DNA of 64,000 nt from Streptomyces sp. NBC_00536. Lineage in GTDB: Bacteria > Actinomycetota > Actinomycetes > Streptomycetales > Streptomycetaceae. Under the pieces are notes generated by a model. It saw only the letters and a list, made by a program, of their open reading frames with translations, was not told the origin of the DNA and searched no databases. Shown in pieces: positions 51,407 to 60,332 of the stretch (position 1 is its first letter; each line of letters starts with the position of its first letter). The position numbers and the translations under genes are program-made. The stretch lies in the NCBI RefSeq assembly GCF_036346295.1, contig NZ_CP107819.1, positions 2,356,001-2,420,000 of the forward strand, given 5' to 3'.

Positions 51407-52392
51407 GTTGAGCCGCGGACGACCAGTTCCGGCTGGAACACGAACTCCGTGCGCTGGACCGGGGTGCCGCCCACCGCCTCCAGCAGGGCGCCCACCGCCG
51501 CCGTCGCCATCGCGCGGACCGGCTGGCGGATGGTGGTCAGCGGCGGGTCGGTGAAGGCGATCAGCGGGGAGTCGTCGAAGCCGACCACCGACACGTCCTC
51601 CGGGACGCGAAGGCCCCGTTCGCGGGCCGCCCGGATGACGCCCAGCGCCATCGGGTCGCTCCCGCACACGATCCCCGTGCAGCCGCGGTCCAGCAGTGCG
51701 CCCCCCGCCGCGTGCCCGCCCTCCACCGTGAACAGGGTGCGCTGGATCAGGCCCTCCGCCTCGGCCGTCGGCACCGCGGCGAGGAAGCCCTGCTCCTTGC
51801 GGGCCGAGGGGACGTAGCGCGTCGGCCCGATCGCCAGGCCGATCCGCCGGTGCCCGAGGTCCTCCAGGTGCCGGACCGCCATGTCCGCCGCCGCCCGGTC
51901 GTCCGGCGAGATGAACGGCGCGTTCACCTGCTCGTTGAAGCCGTTGATCAGCACGAACGGCACCCCGCGCGCCGCGAGCCGCCGGTAGCGGGCCGGGTCC
52001 GCCGAGGAATCCGCGTGGAGCCCCGACAGGAACACGATCCCCGTCACCCCCCGCTCCTCCAGCTGCTCCACCAGCTCGTCCTCGGTGGCCCCGCCGGGGG
52101 TCTGCGTGCACAGCACCGGCGTGTACCCGTGCCCGGCCAGCGCCTGCTCGATGACCTGGGCGAACGCCGGGAAGATCGGGTTGGTCAGCTCGGGGGTGAG
52201 CAGCCCGACGAGCCCGTTGCTGCGCCGGCGCAGCCGTACGGGCCGTTCGTAGCCGAGCAGGTCGAGCGCGGCCAGCACCTTGTGCCGGGTGCCGGCCGCG
52301 ACGCCCGCCTTGCCGTTGAGCACCCGGCTGACGGTCGCCTCGCTGACCTGGGCCTGCGCGGCGATGTCCGTCAGCCGTAGGGGGGAGGTCAC
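51382..52392 (-). CDS. LacI family transcriptional regulator (MalR paralogue)
   Basis: A 336-aa LacI-type regulator. The HTH is LTDIAAQAQVSEATVSRVLN followed by the hinge helix region, then a periplasmic-binding-like sugar domain: LLTPELTNPIFPAFAQVIEQ, GIVCGSDPMALGVIRAARER, VSVVGFDDSPLIAFTDPPLT. It is closely similar to the regulator at 59168-60190. It is the last gene after malE-malF-malG-alpha-glucosidase, and its GTG overlaps the alpha-glucosidase stop by 4 bp, so it is part of the regulated operon and may give feedback. Confidence 0.93.
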   Translation of the reverse strand: MTSPLRLTDIAAQAQVSEATVSRVLNGKAGVAAGTRHKVLAALDLLGYERPVRLRRRSNGLVGLLTPELTNPIFPAFAQVIEQALAGHGYTPVLCTQTPGGATEDELVEQLEERGVTGIVFLSGLHADSSADPARYRRLAARGVPFVLINGFNEQVNAPFISPDDRAAADMAVRHLEDLGHRRIGLAIGPTRYVPSARKEQGFLAAVPTAEAEGLIQRTLFTVEGGHAAGGALLDRGCTGIVCGSDPMALGVIRAARERGLRVPEDVSVVGFDDSPLIAFTDPPLTTIRQPVRAMATAAVGALLEAVGGTPVQRTEFVFQPELVVRGSTAQAPPRE

Positions 52393-54026
52393 CCCTGCCA
52401 CCACACCGCCGTGTCGGCCGGGAGCAGCTCCGGGTCGGCCAGCGGGCCGCTGGCCAGCAGTACGGTTCCGGGCGCGGGGACGCGTACCGCCTCGCCGCCC
52501 GTGTTCACCGTGCAGACGAACTCCCCGCGCCGGAAGGCCAGCACCCCGGCCGGGGCGGCCAGCCACTCCACCGCGTCCCCGGCGCCCAGGTCGGCCCGCT
52601 CGCGCCGGATCCGCAGCGCGGCGCGGTACAGCTCCAGGGTGGAGTGCGGGTCCCCGGTCTGCGCGGCCACGCTCAGCCCCGCCCACTCCACCGGCTGCGG
52701 CAACCAGCTCCCCCCGCTCCCGAACCCGTACGGAGCCACCTCACCCGACCACGGAATCGGCACCCGGCACCCGTCCCGCAAACCATCCTGACCCGCACTG
52801 CGCGAGAACGCCGGATCCTGCCGCACCCCGTCCGGCAGGTCCACCACCTCCGGCAGACCCAGCTCCTCCCCCTGATACACATACGCCGACCCCGGCAACG
52901 CCAGCATCAGCAACGCCGCCGCCCGCGCACGCGCCAGACCCCGCGCCCCACCCCCGTACCGCGTCACATGCCGCACCACATCGTGATTCGACAGCACCCA
53001 CGTCGTCGGAGCACCCACGGGCCGCATCGCGTCGAGCGATTCGTCGATGGTGGCGCGCAGCGCCTCCGCGTCCCACCCGGTGTTCAGGTACTGGAAGTTG
53101 AAGGCCTGGTGCAGTTCGTCGGGCCGCAGGTAGAGCGCGGTGCGGTCCGCGCTCGGGGTCCACGCTTCGGCGACCCCGATGCGGTCACCGGCGTACTCCT
53201 CCAGCACGGTCCGCCAGGAGCGGTAGATCTCGTGGACGCCGTCCTGGTCGAAGAAGGGCAGCACCTGGTTGCCGAGCAGCTTGAGCTGCTCGTCGCGGCC
53301 GAGGTCGGGCAGGCCGGGGGCCTTGACCAGGCCGTGCGCGACGTCGATGCGGAAGCCGTCGGCGCCGAGGTCCAGCCAGAACCGCAGGATCGAGCGGAAC
53401 TCGTCCTGGACGGCGGGGTGTTCCCAGTTGAAGTCGGGCTGCTCCGGAGCGAAGAGGTGCAGGTACCACTCCCCGCCCGAGCCGCCCGAGCCGCCCGAGC
53501 CGTCCGAGCCATCGGCGACCCGCGTCCAGGCCGGCCCGCCGAAGATCGACTCCCAGTCGTTCGGCGGCAGTTCCCCGTCCGCCCCGCGCCCCGGCCGGAA
53601 GTGGAAGCGTTCGCGCAGCGGGGTGCCGGGGCCCTCCCGGAGTGCCTGCTTGAACCATTCGTGCTGGTCGGAGCAGTGGTTGGGGACCAGGTCCACGATG
53701 ATCCGCAGGCCCAGTGCGTGGGCTTCGCGGATCACGGCGTCGGCGTCGTGCAGGCTGCCGAACATCGGGTCGATGGCGCGGTAGTCGGCGACGTCGTAGC
53801 CCGCGTCGGCCTGCGGGGAGGCGTAGAACGGGCTGAGCCAGACGGCGTCGACGCCCAGTTCCTTGAGGTAGGGCAGCCGGGTCCGGACGCCTTCGAGGTC
53901 GCCCATCCCGTCCCCGTTGCTGTCAGCGAAGCTGCGCGGATAGACCTGGTAGATCACCGCTTCCCGCCACCAGCCGGGCTGGGTGCCGGTCGGGGTGGGA
54001 AGAGCGTCGGCGAGGTGCTGGGTCAT
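52389..54026 (-). CDS. alpha-glucosidase (GH13), copy 1
   Basis: A 545-aa cytoplasmic GH13 enzyme of the oligo-1,6-/alpha-1,4-glucosidase type. Marks are WWREAVIYQVYPRSFADSNG, IIVDLVPNHCSDQHEWF, GFRIDVAHGL (nucleophile Asp), GVAEAWTPSAD (acid Glu) and WVLSNHDVVRHVTRYGG. It would release glucose from imported maltodextrins. ATG 54026 follows AAGGA by 5 nt, 46 bp after malG. Bases 52622-53012 are almost identical to the second alpha-glucosidase gene, and the codon use there differs from flanking sequence (more T-ending codons). Confidence 0.93.
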   Translation of the reverse strand: MTQHLADALPTPTGTQPGWWREAVIYQVYPRSFADSNGDGMGDLEGVRTRLPYLKELGVDAVWLSPFYASPQADAGYDVADYRAIDPMFGSLHDADAVIREAHALGLRIIVDLVPNHCSDQHEWFKQALREGPGTPLRERFHFRPGRGADGELPPNDWESIFGGPAWTRVADGSDGSGGSGGSGGEWYLHLFAPEQPDFNWEHPAVQDEFRSILRFWLDLGADGFRIDVAHGLVKAPGLPDLGRDEQLKLLGNQVLPFFDQDGVHEIYRSWRTVLEEYAGDRIGVAEAWTPSADRTALYLRPDELHQAFNFQYLNTGWDAEALRATIDESLDAMRPVGAPTTWVLSNHDVVRHVTRYGGGARGLARARAAALLMLALPGSAYVYQGEELGLPEVVDLPDGVRQDPAFSRSAGQDGLRDGCRVPIPWSGEVAPYGFGSGGSWLPQPVEWAGLSVAAQTGDPHSTLELYRAALRIRRERADLGAGDAVEWLAAPAGVLAFRRGEFVCTVNTGGEAVRVPAPGTVLLASGPLADPELLPADTAVWWQG

Positions 54027-54072
54027 GTCGTCCTTGGAGAGATCGGGCCGGTGTACGCGTCGGGCAGGGTGG

Positions 54073-54963
54073 TCAGCCCTTGGTCGCGCCCGCGGTCATG
54101 CCGGCGACGAGGTGGCGCTGGGCGAAGACGAAGAAGATCGCCGCGGGGATCGCGATGAGGACGGAAGCCGCCGTCATCGGACCCCAGTTGGCGGTGTACT
54201 GGGTGACGAAGGTCTGGAGACCTCCGGCCAGCGTGAGGTTGTCGTCGCCGACCAGGAAGGCGGAGGCGTACGCGACCTCGCCCCAGGCGGTGATGAACGA
54301 GTAGAAGGCGGTGACCGCGAGGCCCGGCCGGGCCAGCGGGAGGATCAGCCGCCAGAAGGTCCCGAAGGGGTTGAGCCCGTCGACCCGGCCCGATTCGTCG
54401 ATCTCGATCGGGATGGTGTCGAAGAAGCCCTTCATCATCCAGGCGCAGAACGGCACCGCGATGGTGAGGTACGTGATGATCAGGCCGAGCGGCTGGTTGA
54501 GCAGCCCCAGCTCTCCCATCAGGTTGTAGAGCGGGACGATGAGGATGGCCATCGGGAACATCTGGGTGATGAGCAGGGTCCACATCAGCGGCTTCATGCC
54601 GGGGAAGCGGAACCGGCTGACCGCGTACCCGGTGGTCGCGGCGATGAACACGCCGAGGACCGTGGTGATGCCCGCGACCAGCACCGAGTTGCCGAACCAG
54701 GTGAAGAAGGACGTGTGGTCCACCAGGTAGCGGTAGTTGTCGAGGGTGGGGTCCTTGATGAAGTCGGTACTGACCGCCTGCTGCGGCGGCTTGAGCGAGG
54801 TCAGCAGGATCCACAGCACCGGGAAGACCGCGACGACGGCCGCGACGACGAGGGTGGCGTGCAGGGCGACGGAGGCGAGCGGTCCGCGCTGCCCGCGCGG
54901 CCGCACCGCCTTGGCCTCTTTGACGGCGCCGGATGTGACGGCACTGGAGGTGGTCACGGTCAC
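54073..54963 (-). CDS. malG: maltose/maltodextrin ABC transporter permease MalG
   Basis: A 296-aa inner-membrane permease with six predicted helices (ATLVVAAVVAVFPVLWIL first). The EAA loop is EIDESGRVDGLNPFGTFWRL, near residue 206, where the ATPase binds. The C-terminal helix ends IPAAIFFVFAQRHLVAGMTA. Together with MalF it forms the channel. GTG 54963 overlaps the malF stop by 4 bp. No ATPase gene is in the operon; Streptomyces normally use the shared MsiK. Confidence 0.95.
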   Translation of the reverse strand: MTVTTSSAVTSGAVKEAKAVRPRGQRGPLASVALHATLVVAAVVAVFPVLWILLTSLKPPQQAVSTDFIKDPTLDNYRYLVDHTSFFTWFGNSVLVAGITTVLGVFIAATTGYAVSRFRFPGMKPLMWTLLITQMFPMAILIVPLYNLMGELGLLNQPLGLIITYLTIAVPFCAWMMKGFFDTIPIEIDESGRVDGLNPFGTFWRLILPLARPGLAVTAFYSFITAWGEVAYASAFLVGDDNLTLAGGLQTFVTQYTANWGPMTAASVLIAIPAAIFFVFAQRHLVAGMTAGATKG

Positions 54964-55988
54964 CACACCTCTCCCTGCTTGCGCAGCGAACGCCGGTAGA
55001 CCAGCGCGAAGATCATGAGCAGGGCCAGGATGAGGACGCCCCAGGTCGCGGACCCGGCGAAGTCGCGCGGGCTGGTCACGAACGCCTGGCGGAAGGCCTG
55101 GGTCACGAGGATCTCGGTGGAGTCGCCCGGCCCGCCCCGGGTGAGCAGGAAGATCACCGGGAACATGTTGAAGGTCCAGATGGTGGAGAGCAGGATCACC
55201 GTCATGCTGACCGTGCGCAGCCCCGGCAGGGTGATGTGCCGGAAGCGCTGCCAGGGGCTCGCGCCGTCCATCTCCGCGGCCTCGTACAGCTCGCCGGGGA
55301 TGGACTGGAGGCCGCCGAGCAGGGCCACCATCATGAAGGGGATGCCCAGCCAGACGTTGACGGTGATGACGGCGAGCTTGGCCCAGGTGGGGTCGTCGAG
55401 CCACGGGACGGCGGAGATCCCGCCGCCTTCGAGGACCTTGTTGAGGATGCCGTTGTCGCGGTTGAAGAGGAACCGCCAGGCGAAGACGGAGACGAAGCCG
55501 GGGACGGCCCAGGGCAGGATGAGCGCCATCCGGTAGACGGCGCGGCCCCGGAAGTCCCGGTTGAGGATGGTGGCGAGGCCGAGGCCGAGCGCGAAGGTGA
55601 CGGACACGCACGCGACGGTCCAGATCACCGTCCACACCAGCCGGTCCAGGAAGACCGGGTCGCTCAGCGCGGCCGTGTAGTTGTCGAAGCCGACGAACTG
55701 GTACGTCGCGTCGATGGTGTTGGGGCCGATCGTACGGGCGACGTTGCGCTCGTTGGCGTCGGTCAGCGACAGGTAGATCCCGCGGACCAGCGGCCACCCG
55801 ACGATCACGCCGAGGACGAGCACCACGGGGGTGACCATCGTCCAGGCGTACCAGTGGGTGGCCAGCGCGCGCCGGACCCGGCCGGGGCTGGCCCCGGGCT
55901 TGCGGTCGGTCCCGCGCCCCCGGCCGCGGGCGACGTCGATGTCGTCACCCGCGGCCGCGGCCACAGACCGGCTGGTCTGAGATGCCAT
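54960..55988 (-). CDS. malF: maltose/maltodextrin ABC transporter permease MalF
   Basis: A 342-aa permease. After a ~40-residue cytoplasmic lead there are six helices, starting WYAWTMVTPVVLVLGVIVGW. The EAA loop ELYEAAEMDGASPWQRFRHI is near residue 237. It is 7 bp downstream of malE and overlaps malG by 4 bp, so malEFG forms a tight operon. Confidence 0.95.
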   Translation of the reverse strand: MASQTSRSVAAAAGDDIDVARGRGRGTDRKPGASPGRVRRALATHWYAWTMVTPVVLVLGVIVGWPLVRGIYLSLTDANERNVARTIGPNTIDATYQFVGFDNYTAALSDPVFLDRLVWTVIWTVACVSVTFALGLGLATILNRDFRGRAVYRMALILPWAVPGFVSVFAWRFLFNRDNGILNKVLEGGGISAVPWLDDPTWAKLAVITVNVWLGIPFMMVALLGGLQSIPGELYEAAEMDGASPWQRFRHITLPGLRTVSMTVILLSTIWTFNMFPVIFLLTRGGPGDSTEILVTQAFRQAFVTSPRDFAGSATWGVLILALLMIFALVYRRSLRKQGEVW

Positions 55989-55995
55989 CGTCGTA

Positions 55996-57267
55996 CTACT
56001 TCCAGCCCTTGAGGATCTTGCGGAACTCGACGCCGGTCGCCTTGGCCGCGTCCTCCGGGCTCGACGTGCCGGTGACCGCCTTGGTGAACTGGAGCTTGAG
56101 GGGCTCGAAGAGGGAGCCGTTCTCCGGGATCCAGGCGCGCTCGACGGCCTTGTCGACGGCGGGCTTGAAGAACGCGACCATCTCGTTGCCCTTGACCTCC
56201 GGCGTCTCGTAGGCGGCGGTGCGGGTCGGGAGCAGGCTCAGTTCCTTGGTGGCCTGGACCTGGACTTCCTGGGAGGTCATGTACTCGACGAAGGCGTGCG
56301 CGGCGGTGCGGTTCTTGGAACCGGCGTAGACGGCCAGGTCGTGGCCGCCCTGCGGGGCGCCCGCCTTGACGGAGCCGGCCGGGACCGCGCTGATGCCGAG
56401 GTTGGTCTTGTCGGTGAACTGGGCGCCGGAGTAGGTGTCCTTGACCGCCCACGGGCCGTTGACCATCATCGCGACCTCGCCCGACTTGAAGGCGGTCTGC
56501 ATGTTGTCGTAGCCGTCGGTGGCGTTGGTGACCGCCGCGCCGGAGGTGATCAGGTCGCGGGCGTCCTTGAAGGCCTTGATGCCCGCCGCGTTGTCGATGG
56601 TGACCGTCTTGGTCTTGGCGTCGACGAGGTCGCCGCCCTCTCCGTAGATGAAGGGGAGGGACCAGTAGGAGTCGTCGCCGCGCAGGTAGAGGCCGGTCTT
56701 GCCGGTCTTCGCCTTGATCGCGGCGGCGGCGGTCTTGAGCTCTTCGAGGTTGGTCGGGGGCTTGACGCCCGCGTCCGCCAGCATCTTCTTGTTGTAGAAG
56801 AGGCCGAGGGAGTCGATGACCTGCGGGACGGCGTAGAGCTGGCTCTCGTACTTGCCGCTGGCCGCGGCCTGGGGCAGGAACTCGGCGTCGACCTTCTTGG
56901 CCGCGTCGGCGGGGACCTTGTCCAGGTAGCCGAGCGAGGCGAAGTCGGCGACCCAGCCCACGTCGGCGCGGATGACGTCGGGGGCCTCGGCGCCGCTGCT
57001 GAAGGCGTTCTTGACCTTGTTCTGCGCGTCGCCGTACGGAACGTTGACGTACTTGACGGTCACCTTCGGGTGCTGGGCGGTGAACGCCTCGGCGATCTTC
57101 TGGAAGGTGGCCTTCTCCGTGTCGTTGGAGGTGTCCCACCAGGTGACCGTGCCGGAGATCTCGCCACCGGCGTTGTCGCCGCCGTTGTCGTTCTTGTCGC
57201 CGCCGCAAGCCGTCGCCGCGAGCGCCAGAGCCGCGACCAGCGCGGTGGCCGCTATGCCACGCCGCAT
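55996..57267 (-). CDS. malE: maltose/maltodextrin-binding lipoprotein MalE
   Basis: A 423-aa substrate-binding lipoprotein. The signal peptide ends with the lipobox LAATACGG, giving a lipid-anchored Cys at residue 21. The mature domain has VTWWDTSNDTEKATFQKIAE, GEVAMMVNGPWAVKDTY and GGHDLAVYAGSKNRTAAHAF, typical of maltose-binding proteins. It would deliver maltodextrins to MalFG. ATG follows AAGGAG by 6 nt. A CTTGC...TGCAAG operator-like sequence lies upstream at 57352-57372. Confidence 0.96.
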   Translation of the reverse strand: MRRGIAATALVAALALAATACGGDKNDNGGDNAGGEISGTVTWWDTSNDTEKATFQKIAEAFTAQHPKVTVKYVNVPYGDAQNKVKNAFSSGAEAPDVIRADVGWVADFASLGYLDKVPADAAKKVDAEFLPQAAASGKYESQLYAVPQVIDSLGLFYNKKMLADAGVKPPTNLEELKTAAAAIKAKTGKTGLYLRGDDSYWSLPFIYGEGGDLVDAKTKTVTIDNAAGIKAFKDARDLITSGAAVTNATDGYDNMQTAFKSGEVAMMVNGPWAVKDTYSGAQFTDKTNLGISAVPAGSVKAGAPQGGHDLAVYAGSKNRTAAHAFVEYMTSQEVQVQATKELSLLPTRTAAYETPEVKGNEMVAFFKPAVDKAVERAWIPENGSLFEPLKLQFTKAVTGTSSPEDAAKATGVEFRKILKGWK

Positions 57268-57351
57268 ATGAACTCCTTCGATGATCCCGGCCGCGCCCTC
57301 GCGGTCCCGAGTTGCCAGGAACGTAACAAGCCTGAAAGCCGACCGAAAGAC

Positions 57352-57372
57352 CTTGCGGCAATTTTCTGCAAG
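57352..57372. promoter_or_regulatory. putative MalR operator in malE/alpha-glucosidase intergenic region
   Basis: CTTGC (57352-57356) and TGCAAG (57367-57372) flank an AT-rich core, in a 220-bp region between divergent malE and the second alpha-glucosidase. It shares TTGCGG/TGCAAGACC with the amylase operator. LacI-type repressor binding here could control both directions. Confidence 0.65.
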
Positions 57373-57489
57373 ACCTGGTGATCGTTACATCTGCGTGTCC
57401 GTACGGTTGCCGCAGCTTGCTGTTAGTTCGAACCGTCTTCGGGTGAACAGGCCCGCAACCAGGCGCCCGGTCCGGACGTTGACCCCGAT

Positions 57490-59142
57490 ATGACCCATGA
57501 GCTGACCGCCTCGCGGCTTGCAAGCGCTTCCAGCAACGTCACCGCGAGCGGCGGCTGGTGGCGCGATGCCGTCATCTATCAGGTGTACGTACGGTCCTTC
57601 GGAGACAGCGACGGGGACGGCGTCGGCGACCTGCGCGGGGTCCGCGAGCGGCTCCCGCACCTGGCCCGGCTCGGGGTGGACGCCGTCTGGCTCACCCCCT
57701 TCTACGTGTCCCCGCAGGCGGACGGCGGCTACGACGTCGCCGACTACCGGGCCGTGGACCCCCTCTTCGGCGACCTCTCCGACGCGGACGACCTCGTCCG
57801 GGCCGCCCACGCGCTGGGGCTGCGGGTGATCGTGGACGTGGTGCCGAACCACACCTCCGAGCGGCACCCCTGGTTCCGGGCGGCGCTCGCCGGGGCGCCC
57901 GGCGGGCCGGAGCGGGCGCGCTACCACTTCCGGCCGGGGCGCGGGGCGGGCGGGGAGCTGCCGCCGAACGACTGGGAGTCGATCTTCGGCGGGCCGGCCT
58001 GGACCCGGGTCGCGGACGGCTCCGGCGGCTCCGATGGGGAGTGGTACCTGCACCTCTTCGCCCGCGAGCAGCCCGATCTGAACTGGGAGCACCCCGGGGT
58101 GCGGGAGGAGTTCGACTCCGTCCTGCGGTTCTGGCTGGACCTGGGGGTGGACGGCTTCCGGATCGACGTCGCGCACGGCATGGTCAAGGCGGCCGGGCTG
58201 CCGGACCTCGGGCGCGGGGCGCAGGCCACCCTGATCGGCACCGAGCCGCTCCCCTTCTTCGACCAGGACGGGGTGCACGAGATCCACCGCTCCTGGCGCC
58301 GGCTGCTCGATACGTACGAGGGCCAGCGGATCGGGGTCGCCGAGGCGTGGGCGCCGACCTCCGAGCGCCTCGCCCTGTACGTGCGGCCCGACGAGCTGCA
58401 CCAGGCCTTCAACTTCCGGTTCCTCAAGTGCCCCTGGGACGCGGTGGCGATGCGGACGGTCATCGACGAGTCCCTGGCCGCCACCGCCTCCGTCGGCGCT
58501 CCGACGACGTGGGTGCTGTCGAATCACGATGTGGTGCGGCATGTGACGCGGTACGGGGGCGGGGCGCGGGGGCTGGCGCGTGCGCGGGCGGCGGCGTTGC
58601 TGATGCTGGCGTTGCCGGGGTCGGCGTACGTCTATCAGGGGGAGGAGCTGGGTCTGCCCGAGGTCGTCGACCTGCCGGACTGGGTGCGGCAGGATCCGGC
58701 GTTCTCGCGCAGCGCGGGGCAGGACGGGCTCAGGGACGGGTGCCGGGTGCCGATTCCGTGGTCGGGTGAGGTGGCTCCGTACGGGTTCGGGAGCGGCGGG
58801 AGCTGGCTGCCGCAGCCGGTGGAGTGGGCGGGGCTGAGCGTGGCCGCGCAGACCGGCGACCCGCACTCCACCCTGGAGCTGTACCGGGCGGCCATCGAGC
58901 TGCGCCGGGCCATCCCGGGCCTGGGTGCGGCGGAGCCCGGCCGGACCGGGATGCGGTGGCTGCCCGGGCCCGACGGGGTGCTCCTCTTCACCCGTCCCGG
59001 GTTCGTCTGCACCCTCAACACCCGCCCTTCGCCGGTCGAGCTTCCGGCGCCCGGAAGGCCCGTACTGTCCAGTTCGCCGGTGGAGACGGACGGGCGCACC
59101 GTCGTGCTTCCCGCCGATACGTGCACGTGGTGGGCAATGTGA
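57490..59142 (+). CDS. alpha-glucosidase (GH13), copy 2
   Basis: A 550-aa GH13 alpha-glucosidase paralogous to the one at 52389-54026. Marks are WWRDAVIYQVYVRSFGDSDG, VIVDVVPNHTSERHPWF, GFRIDVAHGMVKAAGLPDLG, GVAEAWAPTSERL and WVLSNHDVVRHVTRYGGGAR. It is divergent from malE and 25 bp upstream of a LacI regulator. A LacI-operator-like sequence lies within its first 45 bases. Bases 58498-58886 are almost identical to copy 1. ATG 57490 is the likely start; no better in-frame start follows. Confidence 0.93.
   Translation: MTHELTASRLASASSNVTASGGWWRDAVIYQVYVRSFGDSDGDGVGDLRGVRERLPHLARLGVDAVWLTPFYVSPQADGGYDVADYRAVDPLFGDLSDADDLVRAAHALGLRVIVDVVPNHTSERHPWFRAALAGAPGGPERARYHFRPGRGAGGELPPNDWESIFGGPAWTRVADGSGGSDGEWYLHLFAREQPDLNWEHPGVREEFDSVLRFWLDLGVDGFRIDVAHGMVKAAGLPDLGRGAQATLIGTEPLPFFDQDGVHEIHRSWRRLLDTYEGQRIGVAEAWAPTSERLALYVRPDELHQAFNFRFLKCPWDAVAMRTVIDESLAATASVGAPTTWVLSNHDVVRHVTRYGGGARGLARARAAALLMLALPGSAYVYQGEELGLPEVVDLPDWVRQDPAFSRSAGQDGLRDGCRVPIPWSGEVAPYGFGSGGSWLPQPVEWAGLSVAAQTGDPHSTLELYRAAIELRRAIPGLGAAEPGRTGMRWLPGPDGVLLFTRPGFVCTLNTRPSPVELPAPGRPVLSSSPVETDGRTVVLPADTCTWWAM
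57518..57533. promoter_or_regulatory. LacI-family operator-like site inside the alpha-glucosidase 5' end
   Basis: TTGCAAGCGCTTCCAG resembles the LacI-family operator form (TTGnAAnCGnTTnCAA), with a perfect GCTTGCAAGC palindrome at 57516-57525. It is 28-43 bp into the coding sequence, so it could act as a roadblock site. Confidence 0.45.
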
Positions 59143-59167
59143 CGTGCGACCGGTACAGTCCACTCCC

Positions 59168-60190
59168 ATGACCGCGCGGCTTGCCGACATCGCAGCTCAG
59201 GCGGGGGTCAGCGAAGCCACAGTCAGCCGGGTCCTCAACGGCAAGCCCGGTGTGGCCGCGGGCACCCGTGAATCCGTGCTGGCCGCGCTCGACGTCCTCG
59301 GGTACGAGCGTCCCGTGCGGCTGCGTCAACGCAGCGCCGGTCTCGTCGGGCTGATAACGCCCGAGCTGGACAACCCCATCTTCCCCGCGCTCGCGCAGGT
59401 CATCGGTCAGGCCCTCACCCGGCAGGGGTACACGCCGGTGCTGGCCACCCAGACGCCCGGCGGATCCACCGAGGACGAGCTGACCGAAATGCTCGTGGAC
59501 CGCGGGGTCTCGGGCATCATCTTCGTCTCCGGACTGCACGCGGACACCACCGCCGACATGGGGCGCTACGACCAACTCCGCGGCCAGGGCGTCCCGTACG
59601 TCCTCATCAACGGCTTCTCCGACAAGGTGCAGGCCCCCTTCGTCTCCCCCGACGACCGGGCCGCCATGCAGCTCGCGGTGACCCACCTGACGGCCCTCGG
59701 CCACACCCGGATCGGGCTGGCCGTCGGGCCCAAGCGGTTCGTGCCGGTGCTCCGCAAGATCGAGGGCTTCCGCCTGGGCATGCGCGAGCGGCTGGGGCTG
59801 GACGAGGCCGCGACCGAGGAGCTGATCCAGCACTCGCTGTACACGCTGGAGGGCGGGCAGGCCGCGGCCGGCGCGCTCATCGCCCGCGGCTGCACGGCCA
59901 TCGTGTGCGCCAGCGACATGATGGCGCTCGGCGCCGTACGGGCCGCCCGGCAGCAGGGGCTGCGGGTGCCGCAGGACGTGTCGGTGGTCGGCTTCGACGA
60001 CTCGCCGCTCATAGCGTTCACCGATCCGCCGCTGACCACCATCCGGCAGCCGGTCCAGGCGATGGGGCAGGCCGCCGTGCGGACCCTGCTGGAGGAGATC
60101 GGCGGGACTCCCGCGCCGCACAGCGAGTTCGTTTTCCTGCCGGAGCTGGTAGTGCGCGGGTCGACGGCCTCCGGCCCGGCCCGCCGCTAG
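59168..60190 (+). CDS. malR: LacI family maltose-operon regulator MalR
   Basis: A 340-aa LacI-type repressor. The HTH is RLADIAAQAGVSEATVSRVL at residues ~4-23, the hinge is near 50, and the sugar domain includes GLITPELDNPIFPALAQVIG, ALIARGCTAIVCASDMMALG and VSVVGFDDSPLIAFTDPPLT. It is the likely main repressor of malEFG, amylase and both alpha-glucosidases. Homology to S. coelicolor MalR is inferred from position next to malE. It is 25 bp downstream of alpha-glucosidase 2. A paralogue lies at 51382-52392. Confidence 0.88.
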   Translation: MTARLADIAAQAGVSEATVSRVLNGKPGVAAGTRESVLAALDVLGYERPVRLRQRSAGLVGLITPELDNPIFPALAQVIGQALTRQGYTPVLATQTPGGSTEDELTEMLVDRGVSGIIFVSGLHADTTADMGRYDQLRGQGVPYVLINGFSDKVQAPFVSPDDRAAMQLAVTHLTALGHTRIGLAVGPKRFVPVLRKIEGFRLGMRERLGLDEAATEELIQHSLYTLEGGQAAAGALIARGCTAIVCASDMMALGAVRAARQQGLRVPQDVSVVGFDDSPLIAFTDPPLTTIRQPVQAMGQAAVRTLLEEIGGTPAPHSEFVFLPELVVRGSTASGPARR

Positions 60191-60230
60191 CCCTGACTGA
60201 CCCTGACCTGCCCTGACCTGCCCTGACCTG
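60191..60230. repeat. 10-bp tandem array right after the malR stop
   Basis: Four 10-bp units directly follow the TAG stop: CCCTGACTGA, then three exact copies of CCCTGACCTG. There is no spacer between the stop and the array. Confidence 0.9.
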
Positions 60231-60332
60231 TGGTTTTCTCGTACGCGATCGTCCGTAGGGCGGAGCCCGTGCGAGGAAGACCGTACCGGGGGATGATCGG
60301 GGCACGAGCGCGATCTGACAGACTCTTTTCCC

